Source: Methylosinus sp. H3A
Lineage (GTDB): Bacteria; Pseudomonadota; Alphaproteobacteria; Rhizobiales; Beijerinckiaceae
Assembly (NCBI RefSeq): GCF_015709455.1
Contig: NZ_JADNQW010000005.1
Span: 744,001 to 808,000 of the forward strand
Length of the DNA: 64,000 nt
Direction of reading: 5' to 3'
Below are positions 8,552 through 16,846 of the stretch, one piece after another; the first letter of the stretch is position 1; every line of letters starts with the position of its first letter. The position numbers were made by a program, and so were the translations under genes. Under the pieces are notes generated by a model. It was not told where the DNA came from. It was given only the letters and a program-made list of their open reading frames with translations, and ran no database searches.

Positions 8552-11010
8552 GGCAATTCCTCTACGCTCTCGCGACGCTGGCGAGTCATTGGCGGCGGCG
8601 GCCCGGCCAATTCGCCGCGCTCTTCGTCGGGCTCGCCGTCGCCACTGCCCTGTGGAGCGGAGTCGCGGCGCTGAACGATCAGGCGCGCCGCAGCTACGAC
8701 CGCGCGGCCGGCGCGCTCGGCGTCGGCGCCGCGCCGAGCCTCGTTCCGGCGAGCAGCGGATTTTTTGCGCAGGATATGTTCGTCGCATTGCGGCGCGCGG
8801 GCTGGAAGGTCTCGCCCGTGCTCGAGGGAACGATCCGCCTCGGCGACAAGAGCTATCGCCTGCTGGGCGTCGAGCCGCTGACGCTGCCGCAGATTTCGCG
8901 CTACAAAATGCCGGGCGGCGAGGATCTGAATGATTTCCTCGGCCCGCCAGGCCGCGCGCTGGTCTCGCCACAGACATTGCGCGCGCTGGGGCTGGCCGAA
9001 GGCGCGGCTCCGACGCTCGGCGAAGCGGATTTTTTGCCGCCGCTTCATATCGAAAAAGATCTCGCGCCGGGAATGATCGTCGTCGACATAGGGGTCGCGC
9101 AACGCCTGCTGCATCGACATGGGCGTCTGTCGCGCCTCCTTCTCGCCGAAGAGCCGGCGCCCGACGCGCCATCGCTGGAAAGTCTCAGCGGCGGGGCTCT
9201 GCGCCGCGTCGAGGCCGACGAGGCGCCGGAGCTCGCCAAGCTCACCGACAGCTTCCATCTCAATCTCACCGCCTTCGGCCTTCTCGCCTATGTGGTGGGG
9301 CTGTTCATCGCGCACGCTTCTTTCGGCCTCGCCTTCGAGCAGCGACTGCCCATCATTCGCACTTTGCGCGCGATCGGCGCATCTTTGCGCGCGCTCGCCT
9401 TCGCGCTGGTCGCGGAGCTGATGCTTCTCGCCTTTCTCGCCGGCGCCGCGGGAATGGTCGGCGGCTATCTCATCGCCGCCGCTCTGCTGCCGGATATGGC
9501 CGCGAGCCTCGAGGGCCTCTATGGCGCCGAGCTCGACGGCGCGCTCGGCCTCGCGCCCTCTTGGTGGGCGTCCGGAATCGGCATGGCGCTCGTCGGCGCC
9601 GCGATCGCCGCGGCGAGCGGCCTCGTCAAGACATTGCGCCTGCCCGTGCTCGCCATTGCGCAACCTTTCGCCTGGCGCGAGGCGCAGCGTCATTGGCTGC
9701 TCCGACAAGGGGCGCTCGCCGCGCTGGCGCTCGCGGGCGCGGCGGCGGCGCTGCTCTTCGGCGAGGGGCTGGAGGCGGGATTCGTCTCCATGGCGGGACT
9801 GCTGCTCGGCGCGGCGCTCGCCTTGCCGCTGCCGCTCGCCGCTCTGCTGCGGCTCGGCGAAAGACGCGCGCGCGGCCCGCTCGCCAAATGGTTCTTCGCC
9901 GATGCGCTGCAACAGCTTCCCGGCCTCTCTCTGGCGCTGATGGCGCTGCTGCTCGCGCTCTCCACCAATGTCGGCGTCGGCTCCATGGTCGAGGGTTTTC
10001 GTCGCACCTTCGCGCAATGGCTCGACGAGCGCCTCGTCGCCGAAGTCTACTTCGAAGCCTCGAGCGAAACGCAGGCGCATCGCATCGAGCCATGGCTCGC
10101 CGCGCGCAAAGACGTCGCCGCCATTCTGCCTCTGTGCAAGGCGAGAACGACTTTGCGCTCCTGGCCCGTCGAGCTCGTCGGCGCGCCGCCGCACGAGACC
10201 TTCAGCGCGCATTTCCCACTGCTCGAGGCGCGCGCCGACGCTTGGGATCGCGTCGCGCGCGGCGATGGCGCGCTGATCAGCGAGCAGCTCGCGCGACGCC
10301 TTCGCCTCGCACTCGGCTCCGATTTGGAGATACCGACGCCCAAAGGCGATTGGCGCGTCGAGATCGTCGGAATCTACCCCGATTACGGCGCCGCCAAGGG
10401 CCAGGCGCGCGTCGATCACGCGGCGCTCGCGGCGCGCTGGCCGGACGCGCGCCGGCTCGATTACATGTTGCGCGCGCTGCCCGCGGACGCGCCCGACATC
10501 ATGCTCGCACTACAGGCGGAATTCGGCGCGGGCGTCGCGCGCATCATCGATCAGGCGGCGCTGAAGGAGCGCTCGATGACGATATTCGAGCGCACTTTCG
10601 CGGTCACAGCGGCGCTCGACGCGCTGACGCTGGTCGTCTCGGCCATCGCGCTCTTTGCGAGCCTCACCACTCTCGCCGCCGCGCGCGCGCCGCAGCTCGC
10701 GCCGCTCTGGGCTGCGGGAGTCTCGCGACGCAGCCTCGCGCTGCTCGAATTCGCGCGCGTCACTCTCTTCGCAGCGGCGACGGCGCTCGTCTCCGTGCCG
10801 CTCGGCCTCGCGCTCGCCTATGATCTCGTCGCCATCGTCAATGTTCGCGCCTTTGGCTGGCGCCTGCCCTTTCATCTGTTTCCGGCGCAATGGCTCCAAG
10901 TCTTCGCGCTGGCGCTGCTCACCGCGGCGCTCGCTTCGCTCCTGCCCATTCGCCGTCTCGCGCGCGTCGCGCCGGCGACACTGCTCGCGGTCTTCGCCAA
11001 TGAACGCTGA
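8548..11010 (+). CDS. FtsX-like ABC transporter permease
   Basis: Inner-membrane permease of 820 residues partnering the ATPase upstream. It has an N-terminal helix, a large periplasmic domain, then two FtsX-type groups of helices: about residues 235-335 (ERLPIIRTLRAIGAS before a helix) and the C-terminal block near 680-820 ending in RRLARVAPATLLAVF. A second periplasmic portion lies between them, so it resembles a fused double-unit permease. It starts at GTG in a four-base overlap and overlaps the next gene by 11 bases. In such operons the next gene encodes a secreted lipocalin-like protein, as here. The cargo is unknown. Confidence 0.88.
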   Translation: MRQFLYALATLASHWRRRPGQFAALFVGLAVATALWSGVAALNDQARRSYDRAAGALGVGAAPSLVPASSGFFAQDMFVALRRAGWKVSPVLEGTIRLGDKSYRLLGVEPLTLPQISRYKMPGGEDLNDFLGPPGRALVSPQTLRALGLAEGAAPTLGEADFLPPLHIEKDLAPGMIVVDIGVAQRLLHRHGRLSRLLLAEEPAPDAPSLESLSGGALRRVEADEAPELAKLTDSFHLNLTAFGLLAYVVGLFIAHASFGLAFEQRLPIIRTLRAIGASLRALAFALVAELMLLAFLAGAAGMVGGYLIAAALLPDMAASLEGLYGAELDGALGLAPSWWASGIGMALVGAAIAAASGLVKTLRLPVLAIAQPFAWREAQRHWLLRQGALAALALAGAAAALLFGEGLEAGFVSMAGLLLGAALALPLPLAALLRLGERRARGPLAKWFFADALQQLPGLSLALMALLLALSTNVGVGSMVEGFRRTFAQWLDERLVAEVYFEASSETQAHRIEPWLAARKDVAAILPLCKARTTLRSWPVELVGAPPHETFSAHFPLLEARADAWDRVARGDGALISEQLARRLRLALGSDLEIPTPKGDWRVEIVGIYPDYGAAKGQARVDHAALAARWPDARRLDYMLRALPADAPDIMLALQAEFGAGVARIIDQAALKERSMTIFERTFAVTAALDALTLVVSAIALFASLTTLAAARAPQLAPLWAAGVSRRSLALLEFARVTLFAAATALVSVPLGLALAYDLVAIVNVRAFGWRLPFHLFPAQWLQVFALALLTAALASLLPIRRLARVAPATLLAVFANER

Positions 11011-12052
11011 GCGATTCGTCTCCCTGCTCCTCACGCTGGCGCTCTGCGCCTCCGCCCGCGCGGCGGGATTCGCCGGCCTCGGCGATGACGCTCAGGGCTT
11101 CGCCGAGCCCGCGCCGGGCCACACTCTCGTCTTTCCGCGCGATCATGGCGCGCATCCGCAATTTCGTATCGAATGGTGGTATCTCACCGCCAATCTGAAG
11201 GACGAGTCCGGCCGCGCCTATGGCGCGCAATGGACCTTGTTCCGCCATGCGCGCGCGCCGCATGACGGCGAGGGCTGGGACACGCCGCAAGCCTATGTCG
11301 CGCACGCCGCCGTGACGACGCAGACGCTGCATCTCTTCGCCGAGACGCGTGCGCGCGGCGGCGTCGGACAGGCGGGCGTCGAGACCGCGCCATTCCGCGC
11401 CTTTATCGATAATTGGTCGTTTTCCGCGAAAGAGCCGAATCTCTCCGGCGGCGAAATCACCGCCGTCGCGCCGCGCTTTCGCTATTCCCTCGCGCTGTCC
11501 GCCGAGAAGCCGCTCGCTTTGCATGGCGAAGCCGGCTACAGTCGCAAATCCGAGAGCGGACAGGCCTCCTATTACTACAGCCAGCCCTTCTTCTCCGTCG
11601 AAGGCGCTCTGGCCATAGACGGAGTCGAGCGCAAGGTCACGGGCCGCGCCTGGATGGACCATGAATGGAGCAGCCGTCCGCTCGCCGCAGATCAGAAAGG
11701 CTGGGACTGGTTCTCGCTGCATCTCGAGAACGGCGCCGAGCTCATGCTGTTTCGCCTGCGCAGCGATGCGTCGCTCGCCTTTCACGCAGGCAGCTACATC
11801 GCCGCGGATGGCGCGACGCGAACGCTCTCGCGCGACGATATTTTCCTCGAGCCGCTCGAGCAGAGCCTCGTCTCCGGCCGCCTGCTGCCGACGCGCTGGC
11901 GCGTGCAAGTGAAGAGCCTTCGTCTCGACATAGACACGAAGCCTCTCAATTCGCAGAGCTTCATGGGGACGAGCGTCGGCTATTTCGAAGGGCCGATCTC
12001 CTTCGCCGGCTCACAGAGCGGCGAGGGCTATCTCGAAATGACCGGATACTGA
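11000..12052 (+). CDS. Exported CrtC/AttH lipocalin-like protein
   Basis: Predicted periplasmic protein of 350 residues with a signal peptide (residues 1-22, cut after ARA). It carries the hallmarks of the AttH/CrtC (carotenoid hydratase-like) beta-barrel family: FRIEWWYLTANL near the N-terminus, GRAWMDHEWSS and WDWFSLHLENGAELMLFRLR later. The family includes carotenoid 1,2-hydratase, but copies linked to an ABC ATPase and FtsX-like permease, as here, are of unknown function, and no carotenoid gene is near. The ATG at 11000 overlaps the permease stop by 11 bases. Confidence 0.85.
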   Translation: MNAERFVSLLLTLALCASARAAGFAGLGDDAQGFAEPAPGHTLVFPRDHGAHPQFRIEWWYLTANLKDESGRAYGAQWTLFRHARAPHDGEGWDTPQAYVAHAAVTTQTLHLFAETRARGGVGQAGVETAPFRAFIDNWSFSAKEPNLSGGEITAVAPRFRYSLALSAEKPLALHGEAGYSRKSESGQASYYYSQPFFSVEGALAIDGVERKVTGRAWMDHEWSSRPLAADQKGWDWFSLHLENGAELMLFRLRSDASLAFHAGSYIAADGATRTLSRDDIFLEPLEQSLVSGRLLPTRWRVQVKSLRLDIDTKPLNSQSFMGTSVGYFEGPISFAGSQSGEGYLEMTGY

Positions 12053-12183
12053 AGCTCGGCTTTTTTCGACTGCCGAAGCTTGATCCGAATGTCATCGGCT
12101 CTATCCATAGTCGGGTCGCATTCTTCTGACGCACCGCTCTCGCCGGCGCCGCTAGGCGGTCGCCCGCCAAGGGGATTTTTCGC

Positions 12184-13197
12184 ATGTATCTGTCGCCGAC
12201 CTTTTTTCTCGACCTCGGCCTGCGCACTTTCACGCGCAATCCCTTCTTCAGCCGCGACCGTCTGATCCTCTCCGAGGGCGAGAGCGATTTTCGCCTGCTC
12301 GAGGGACAGGAGGGACTCGTCGTCACGCTCGGGCCCAACAGCGCCTTCTTCGATCGCCCCAATCGCTCCGTCTGCCGCTGGCCGGGCGTCAAGACGGTCC
12401 CGCGCCAGAGCCCGCACACGGTTCCGCGCCGATCCTTCATCGCCAATGAGGGGCGGGCCTTTCTGCAGATTTTCTGCGGCGGCGGCGATGTGCGCCTCAA
12501 CCGCGTCTCCACGCTCGGCGATCAACGGCAGATTCTCCTCTCCGCCGGCGACGGCAATGTCGTCGAGAAGATCGATCTTTCCGAGCTCGCGCGTGAAGGC
12601 GCGCCGGCGCTGAAATTTCTGCAGCCGTCCTATCTGTGCTCCTCGGCCGAGGTGGCGATACGCTCCACGCCATGCGACGCCGCCACCATGAGCTGGGCGC
12701 GCGCGCCTTACGTCTATCGCACGGACAAGCTGGAGAGCGCGGCGAGACAAGCGGTCCTCTGCCTCTCCGGCCGCACCATGGTCTGGTGCGAACGCCTCGC
12801 GCCCGGCGAGAGCCGCGATTTCGCGCTCGGCAATGTCATCGCCGCGACGGAGAATATCGCCTCCAAGCTGCGGCCGACGAGTCAATGCCATCCAAACGAT
12901 GAAGATCCGGCTCCGGCGCCCGCGCGGCTCGGCGATGCGCCGACGGCCACGACCGTGGAGCCCGCCGTGCGAACGCGGCTGCGCGAATTCGCCGCGGCGA
13001 CGCGCATATTGTTCGAATCGATGCGAGCACGCGAGGGCTTCCTGGTCTGCGAATTGACCAATCGATCCGACCGGCCCGCCTATGTCTATGTTCAGCTCAA
13101 TAAGGACGGCTTCTATGGCGGCTCGGGCTTCGTCGGCCTCGTGGTGAAGCTCGTCTCCGCCTTTTTCCGCCTGTCGCATCTGCCGCTGCGCTCGTGA
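12184..13197 (+). CDS. Conserved hypothetical protein, possibly AIM24-like
   Basis: Unassigned 337-residue soluble protein with no signal peptide. Strand-rich wording such as FLQPSYLCSSAEVAI and GRTMVWCERLAPGESRDFALGNVIAATENI recalls the beta-helical AIM24 family, including the APGES-type turn before a gate residue, but the match is only by eye. A variable Pro-rich stretch (about 236-260) and a basic helix with VRTRLREFAAATRILFESM follow. The ATG is preceded by AAGGGG. It follows the lipocalin-like gene by 131 bases and may or may not belong to that operon. Confidence 0.6.
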   Translation: MYLSPTFFLDLGLRTFTRNPFFSRDRLILSEGESDFRLLEGQEGLVVTLGPNSAFFDRPNRSVCRWPGVKTVPRQSPHTVPRRSFIANEGRAFLQIFCGGGDVRLNRVSTLGDQRQILLSAGDGNVVEKIDLSELAREGAPALKFLQPSYLCSSAEVAIRSTPCDAATMSWARAPYVYRTDKLESAARQAVLCLSGRTMVWCERLAPGESRDFALGNVIAATENIASKLRPTSQCHPNDEDPAPAPARLGDAPTATTVEPAVRTRLREFAAATRILFESMRAREGFLVCELTNRSDRPAYVYVQLNKDGFYGGSGFVGLVVKLVSAFFRLSHLPLRS

Positions 13198-13241
13198 CGG
13201 CGACGCGCTTCTGACAGGCTGCGGCCGTCCCGAACGCCTGC

Positions 13242-14372
13242 TCAGCCGCGCCTCGTCTCCAGCGGCAGCCCGTTTTCGACGAGCACTCTACGCAGGTCGA
13301 GGATCGCAGGAAAAATCTCCTGATTGCGGTCTTCGCCCTGCGCATCGAAGGCGGCCTGCTCCAATTCGCAGATCCAGCGATCTTCCGCGAAGATGCCGTT
13401 CGTGAACCAGACGATGGCGGGCCAGAGGAGGTCGAGCAGAAACCTATGCTTCGGCCTCTTGATCATGATCATGCCGAAGGTGTGGTTGATCCGCTGCGCG
13501 CGATCCACGGGTATGTAGCAATTCCACAGATCGAGCGCCGGCTCGCTCGCGCCCGCGATCCAGAATTTCAGCGACTGATAGGGATAGTCGGTGCGGATCA
13601 CCATTCGGTCGCCCGGCGGCGTCGCCAGCGCCTCGGCCGACAAGGGCGCGCGCTTCCACCGCCATTGTCCGCGATTGAGAATGAAATTTTCCCCGAGCGG
13701 CTGCCGACCGCTGACGCGCCGGAAACTATAGGTCGCCTCGGCCCAACCATCGCCGCTGCGATTGCCGAGGAAATAGGTCTTGATCCCGCCCATCAGCCGC
13801 CGATGCAGGAACTGATGGTTCATATCCATCAGATTCTCGTGCATGAAGCTGTAGTGACACTGCGCGCGTCGGTTCAGATAGCGGATTTTGTAGCGTCGGT
13901 CGTTCGCCGAAGGAACATCCGGGAAAGGCGCCAGCGCCGCCAGCGCAGGATCGCCCGGAAACACGAAGACGAGGCCATAGGCCTCCCGGCATGGATAGCT
14001 GCGGACGCCGGGCGCCGCACGGCTGCACTCGGCCGCATAGGGCACGAAGACGCAGGCGCCGCTCGCGTCATAGGCCCAGCCGTGATAGCCGCAGCGTATC
14101 CGCTCGCCCTCGACGACGCCGGCGCTCAGCGGCGCCTGACGATGCGCGCAACGGTCCTCGAGCGCGAAAGCCGCGCCCTGCTTGCCGCGCGCGAGCACGA
14201 TCGGCGCGCCGGCGAAAGAGCAGGAATGGGCCTTGCCCGCCCGCACCTCGGCGCTGCGGGCGACCGGATACCAGAAATTCGGATCGAGAGCGGTCTTGCG
14301 AATGTCCCGATGCGCGGCCCCGGTTTCGAGCGCCGTCGCCGCCTCCGCCACTTCCCCGATACTCGATTCCAT
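13242..14372 (-). CDS. Rieske non-heme iron oxygenase, large subunit
   Basis: Oxygenase alpha-type subunit of 376 residues. The N-terminal Rieske [2Fe-2S] domain has CAHRQAPLSAG...RCGYHGW (C-x-H and C-x2-H ligands, about residues 74-97). The catalytic domain has ENLMDMNHQFLHRR, giving the D-x2-H-x4-H set for the mononuclear iron. Length and layout fit vanillate demethylase or chlorophyllide/phenylpropionate-type enzymes. The substrate is unknown, and no reductase or ferredoxin gene adjoins it; a Rieske ferredoxin is encoded about 49 kb away in this window. It is convergent with the gene at 12184. Confidence 0.85.
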   Translation of the reverse strand: MESSIGEVAEAATALETGAAHRDIRKTALDPNFWYPVARSAEVRAGKAHSCSFAGAPIVLARGKQGAAFALEDRCAHRQAPLSAGVVEGERIRCGYHGWAYDASGACVFVPYAAECSRAAPGVRSYPCREAYGLVFVFPGDPALAALAPFPDVPSANDRRYKIRYLNRRAQCHYSFMHENLMDMNHQFLHRRLMGGIKTYFLGNRSGDGWAEATYSFRRVSGRQPLGENFILNRGQWRWKRAPLSAEALATPPGDRMVIRTDYPYQSLKFWIAGASEPALDLWNCYIPVDRAQRINHTFGMIMIKRPKHRFLLDLLWPAIVWFTNGIFAEDRWICELEQAAFDAQGEDRNQEIFPAILDLRRVLVENGLPLETRRG

Positions 14373-14494
14373 GAACGCCCGATCCTACGCCCGCGTTTCG
14401 CGCAGTTCGGCTCTTAATGAAAAACGCAGTCGAGGTAAACCTCTGATCGATCGATAAGAATAACGCACGACGGCGGCGCGGCCCGCAGGTCGCG

Positions 14495-16846
14495 TCACTC
14501 GATCGTCACTTCCACCACGCGCGAGGCGCCGGGCCGCAGCGGCAGACGCGCCTGAATGCGATGCGTTCCCGGCTGCATGGGCCAGAACGCCGGCTTGTCG
14601 GCGTCGGCGAGCAGGAACGGCTTGCCGTCGACATACCAGAGGATCTGCTCTGCCGAGGGCGGCGCGGAAGCGCGCAAAGCGAGGCGGTTCGACGCCGCCG
14701 GCTGCTCGGGATTGCGCCAGACATGCGTATGATGCTCGGGCGTCGTGACGGCGAGCTCGACGGCTTCCTCGATCGGCGCCGAACGCGCCTCGCCGCCCGT
14801 GGCGACGCGCGTCGCCGGCGCTTTCTCGGGCTTCGCCCATTCGACCAATGTCTCGCCGCAGCGGCCGTCGCTGCGTCCGCCGGTGAGACACATTTCCACC
14901 GGAACGCGGCCCTGCGGCGGCGGGAAGGAATCCTGCTCGATCTCGCCGGGTCTCGCGCCGTGAATGAGCGTCAGCGCCGCATGCGCGAGCCGCGCGCTGG
15001 AAGACGCGCCGCTCAACCGATTCATCACGCCGGCGTCGCCGCGTCCGATCCAGACGCCCACGATGGCTTTGCGCGAAAAAGCGATGGTCCAGGCGTCGCG
15101 ATAGGCCTGCGAGGTGCCGGTCTTGACCGCCACAGCGAAAGGATATTCCAGCGGCCCATAGCGCGGGAAGCTCGGCAGGCGCGCCAGCGGATCGGCGAGC
15201 ATCGAGGTGACCAGCCGCGCCGTGTCGCTCGACATGACGCGAATGGAGCGACGCCGCTTCTGCTCTTTCGCGAAGACGAGATCGGACAGCACGCCATCGT
15301 CGGCGAGCGCGCCATAAGCGCGCATCAAATGCTCGAGCCGCGTCGGCAGCGCGCCGATCGCCATGGAGAGGCCGAAGGATTCCGCCGGCGCCTCGAGATC
15401 ATGCAGGCCGAGATCGTGCAGAAATTGGAAATTGGCCTCGAGCCCGACGCGGCGCATGAGATTGGTCGCCGGCACATTGCGCGAATTGGCGAGCGCCTGG
15501 CGCGGCAGCATGGGGCCGAGAAAGACGCCATCGGCGTTGTTGACGCCGGATGCGCCCTCGGGAACGTCGGCGAGGAGGTCCGTCGCCTCGAGCGCGCCGC
15601 GCTCGAAAGCGAGCGCGTAGACGAAGGGCTTCAGCGTCGAGCCCGGCGAACGCAGCGCGCGCGTGAAATCGATCGCGCCGTCGCGCCAATCGCGATAATC
15701 GGAGGAGCCGATGTCGGCGAGCACGCCGCCCGCGCCGCGCTCGACCACCATCACCGCCACCTGCCGCGCGCCGGCCGAACGCCAGAGCGCGAGATAGCGC
15801 CGCGCAAGATGCGCGAGCTTCTCCTGAAGCGAAAGATCGATCGTCGCGGCAATGCGCGGATCATGCGGCGAAACGGGCTCGACGAGGCCCTCGCGCGCGA
15901 GCCTCTCATAGCGAAGCGAAAGATGCAGCGCATCCGGCCGCCGCGCCGCGCCGACAGGGCGCAGCGTCGCCAGCTGCTTTGTCGCGAGGGCGATCTGCGC
16001 GGGCTCGACGAAATTTTCACGCGCGAGATAATTCAATGCGCGAGCGGCGCGCGCGCGAGCGAGAACGAGCCCGCTCTCGCGAAAGAGATTCATGCGGCCG
16101 GGCGATTGCGGAACCGCGGCGAGCAGCGCGATCTCGGCGAGAGAGAGATCTTCGACCGGCTTGTCGAAATAAAAGCGCGCGGCATGGGCGATTCCATGGC
16201 TGCCATTGCCATAGGGCGCGAGGCGCAGATAATGCGCGAGAACGGCGTCATGGCCGTGCCGCGCGACGAGCGCCGCCGCCGTCGCCGCCTCCATGATCTT
16301 GGCCGAAAGCCCGCGCGGCGCCGGATTCTGCATGCGCGCCACCTGCATGGCGATGGTCGAGGCGCCCTCGCGCCGCCCGCGCGCCGTGAGATTGCGCCAA
16401 GCGGCGCGCAACACGGCCCGCGCATCGACGCCGGGATGCGACGAGAAACGCCGATCCTCGAGCGCGAGCGTCGCCAGCGCGACGCGCGGCGGAATCTCGC
16501 GCAGCGGCCAATAGCCGTAATCGATCCGCGCGGCGTCGCGCGCGCCGATCTGCGTGAGAAAGACGCCGTTGCGATCATAGACCATCGGCGTCGGCCGCGG
16601 AGCGGTGAGAAAAGTGCGGGAAAGCGCGGTGTGAATCAAAAACCCGGAAGGAACGAGCGCCACAATGATGAAGAAAAATAACAAAAGAGCGGGCCTCCTC
16701 CTTCTTCCACTCGCGGGAGAAGGAGCCGTGCGAATGCGCGACGGATGAGGGTCCGCGAAACCGCCTGCGCCCTCATCCGATCCTCTCCGACGCGAGGGCT
16801 GCCTTCTCCCGCCGAGCGGGAGAAGGAGGTCGCGAGCCTTCCTCAT
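14495..16846 (-). CDS. pbpC: Penicillin-binding protein 1C
   Basis: Bifunctional peptidoglycan enzyme anchored in the inner membrane. It shows a glycosyltransferase motif EDRRFSSHPGVD, the transpeptidase SxxK (SPGSTLKPF), SRN and KTGTS boxes in order, and a C-terminal beta domain (NRLALRASAPPSAEQ onward) typical of PBP1C. The outer ATG at 16846 overlaps the stop of the alpha-2-macroglobulin gene as ATGA. However, about the first 50 codons read through an intergenic repeat, and a TTG at 16684 preceded by AGGAGG nine bases away would give a cleaner 729-residue protein starting at the membrane helix. PbpC coupled to bacterial alpha-2-macroglobulin is a known pairing: wall repair plus protease trapping. 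Confidence 0.93.
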   Translation of the reverse strand: MRKARDLLLPLGGRRQPSRRRGSDEGAGGFADPHPSRIRTAPSPASGRRRRPALLLFFFIIVALVPSGFLIHTALSRTFLTAPRPTPMVYDRNGVFLTQIGARDAARIDYGYWPLREIPPRVALATLALEDRRFSSHPGVDARAVLRAAWRNLTARGRREGASTIAMQVARMQNPAPRGLSAKIMEAATAAALVARHGHDAVLAHYLRLAPYGNGSHGIAHAARFYFDKPVEDLSLAEIALLAAVPQSPGRMNLFRESGLVLARARAARALNYLARENFVEPAQIALATKQLATLRPVGAARRPDALHLSLRYERLAREGLVEPVSPHDPRIAATIDLSLQEKLAHLARRYLALWRSAGARQVAVMVVERGAGGVLADIGSSDYRDWRDGAIDFTRALRSPGSTLKPFVYALAFERGALEATDLLADVPEGASGVNNADGVFLGPMLPRQALANSRNVPATNLMRRVGLEANFQFLHDLGLHDLEAPAESFGLSMAIGALPTRLEHLMRAYGALADDGVLSDLVFAKEQKRRRSIRVMSSDTARLVTSMLADPLARLPSFPRYGPLEYPFAVAVKTGTSQAYRDAWTIAFSRKAIVGVWIGRGDAGVMNRLSGASSSARLAHAALTLIHGARPGEIEQDSFPPPQGRVPVEMCLTGGRSDGRCGETLVEWAKPEKAPATRVATGGEARSAPIEEAVELAVTTPEHHTHVWRNPEQPAASNRLALRASAPPSAEQILWYVDGKPFLLADADKPAFWPMQPGTHRIQARLPLRPGASRVVEVTIE
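16697..16830. repeat. Palindromic intergenic-type repeat within the pbpC 5' end
   Basis: CTTCTCCCGC and GCGGGAGAAGG form a hairpin at 16803-16829, and a degenerate partner TCCTTCTTCCACTCGCGGGAGAAGGA lies at about 16697-16723, with a GATGAGGGTCCGCG stretch between. This composition is like short dispersed repeats normally found between genes in alphaproteobacteria. A related element occurs at 63673-63712. Here it sits inside the outermost pbpC reading frame. Confidence 0.55.
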
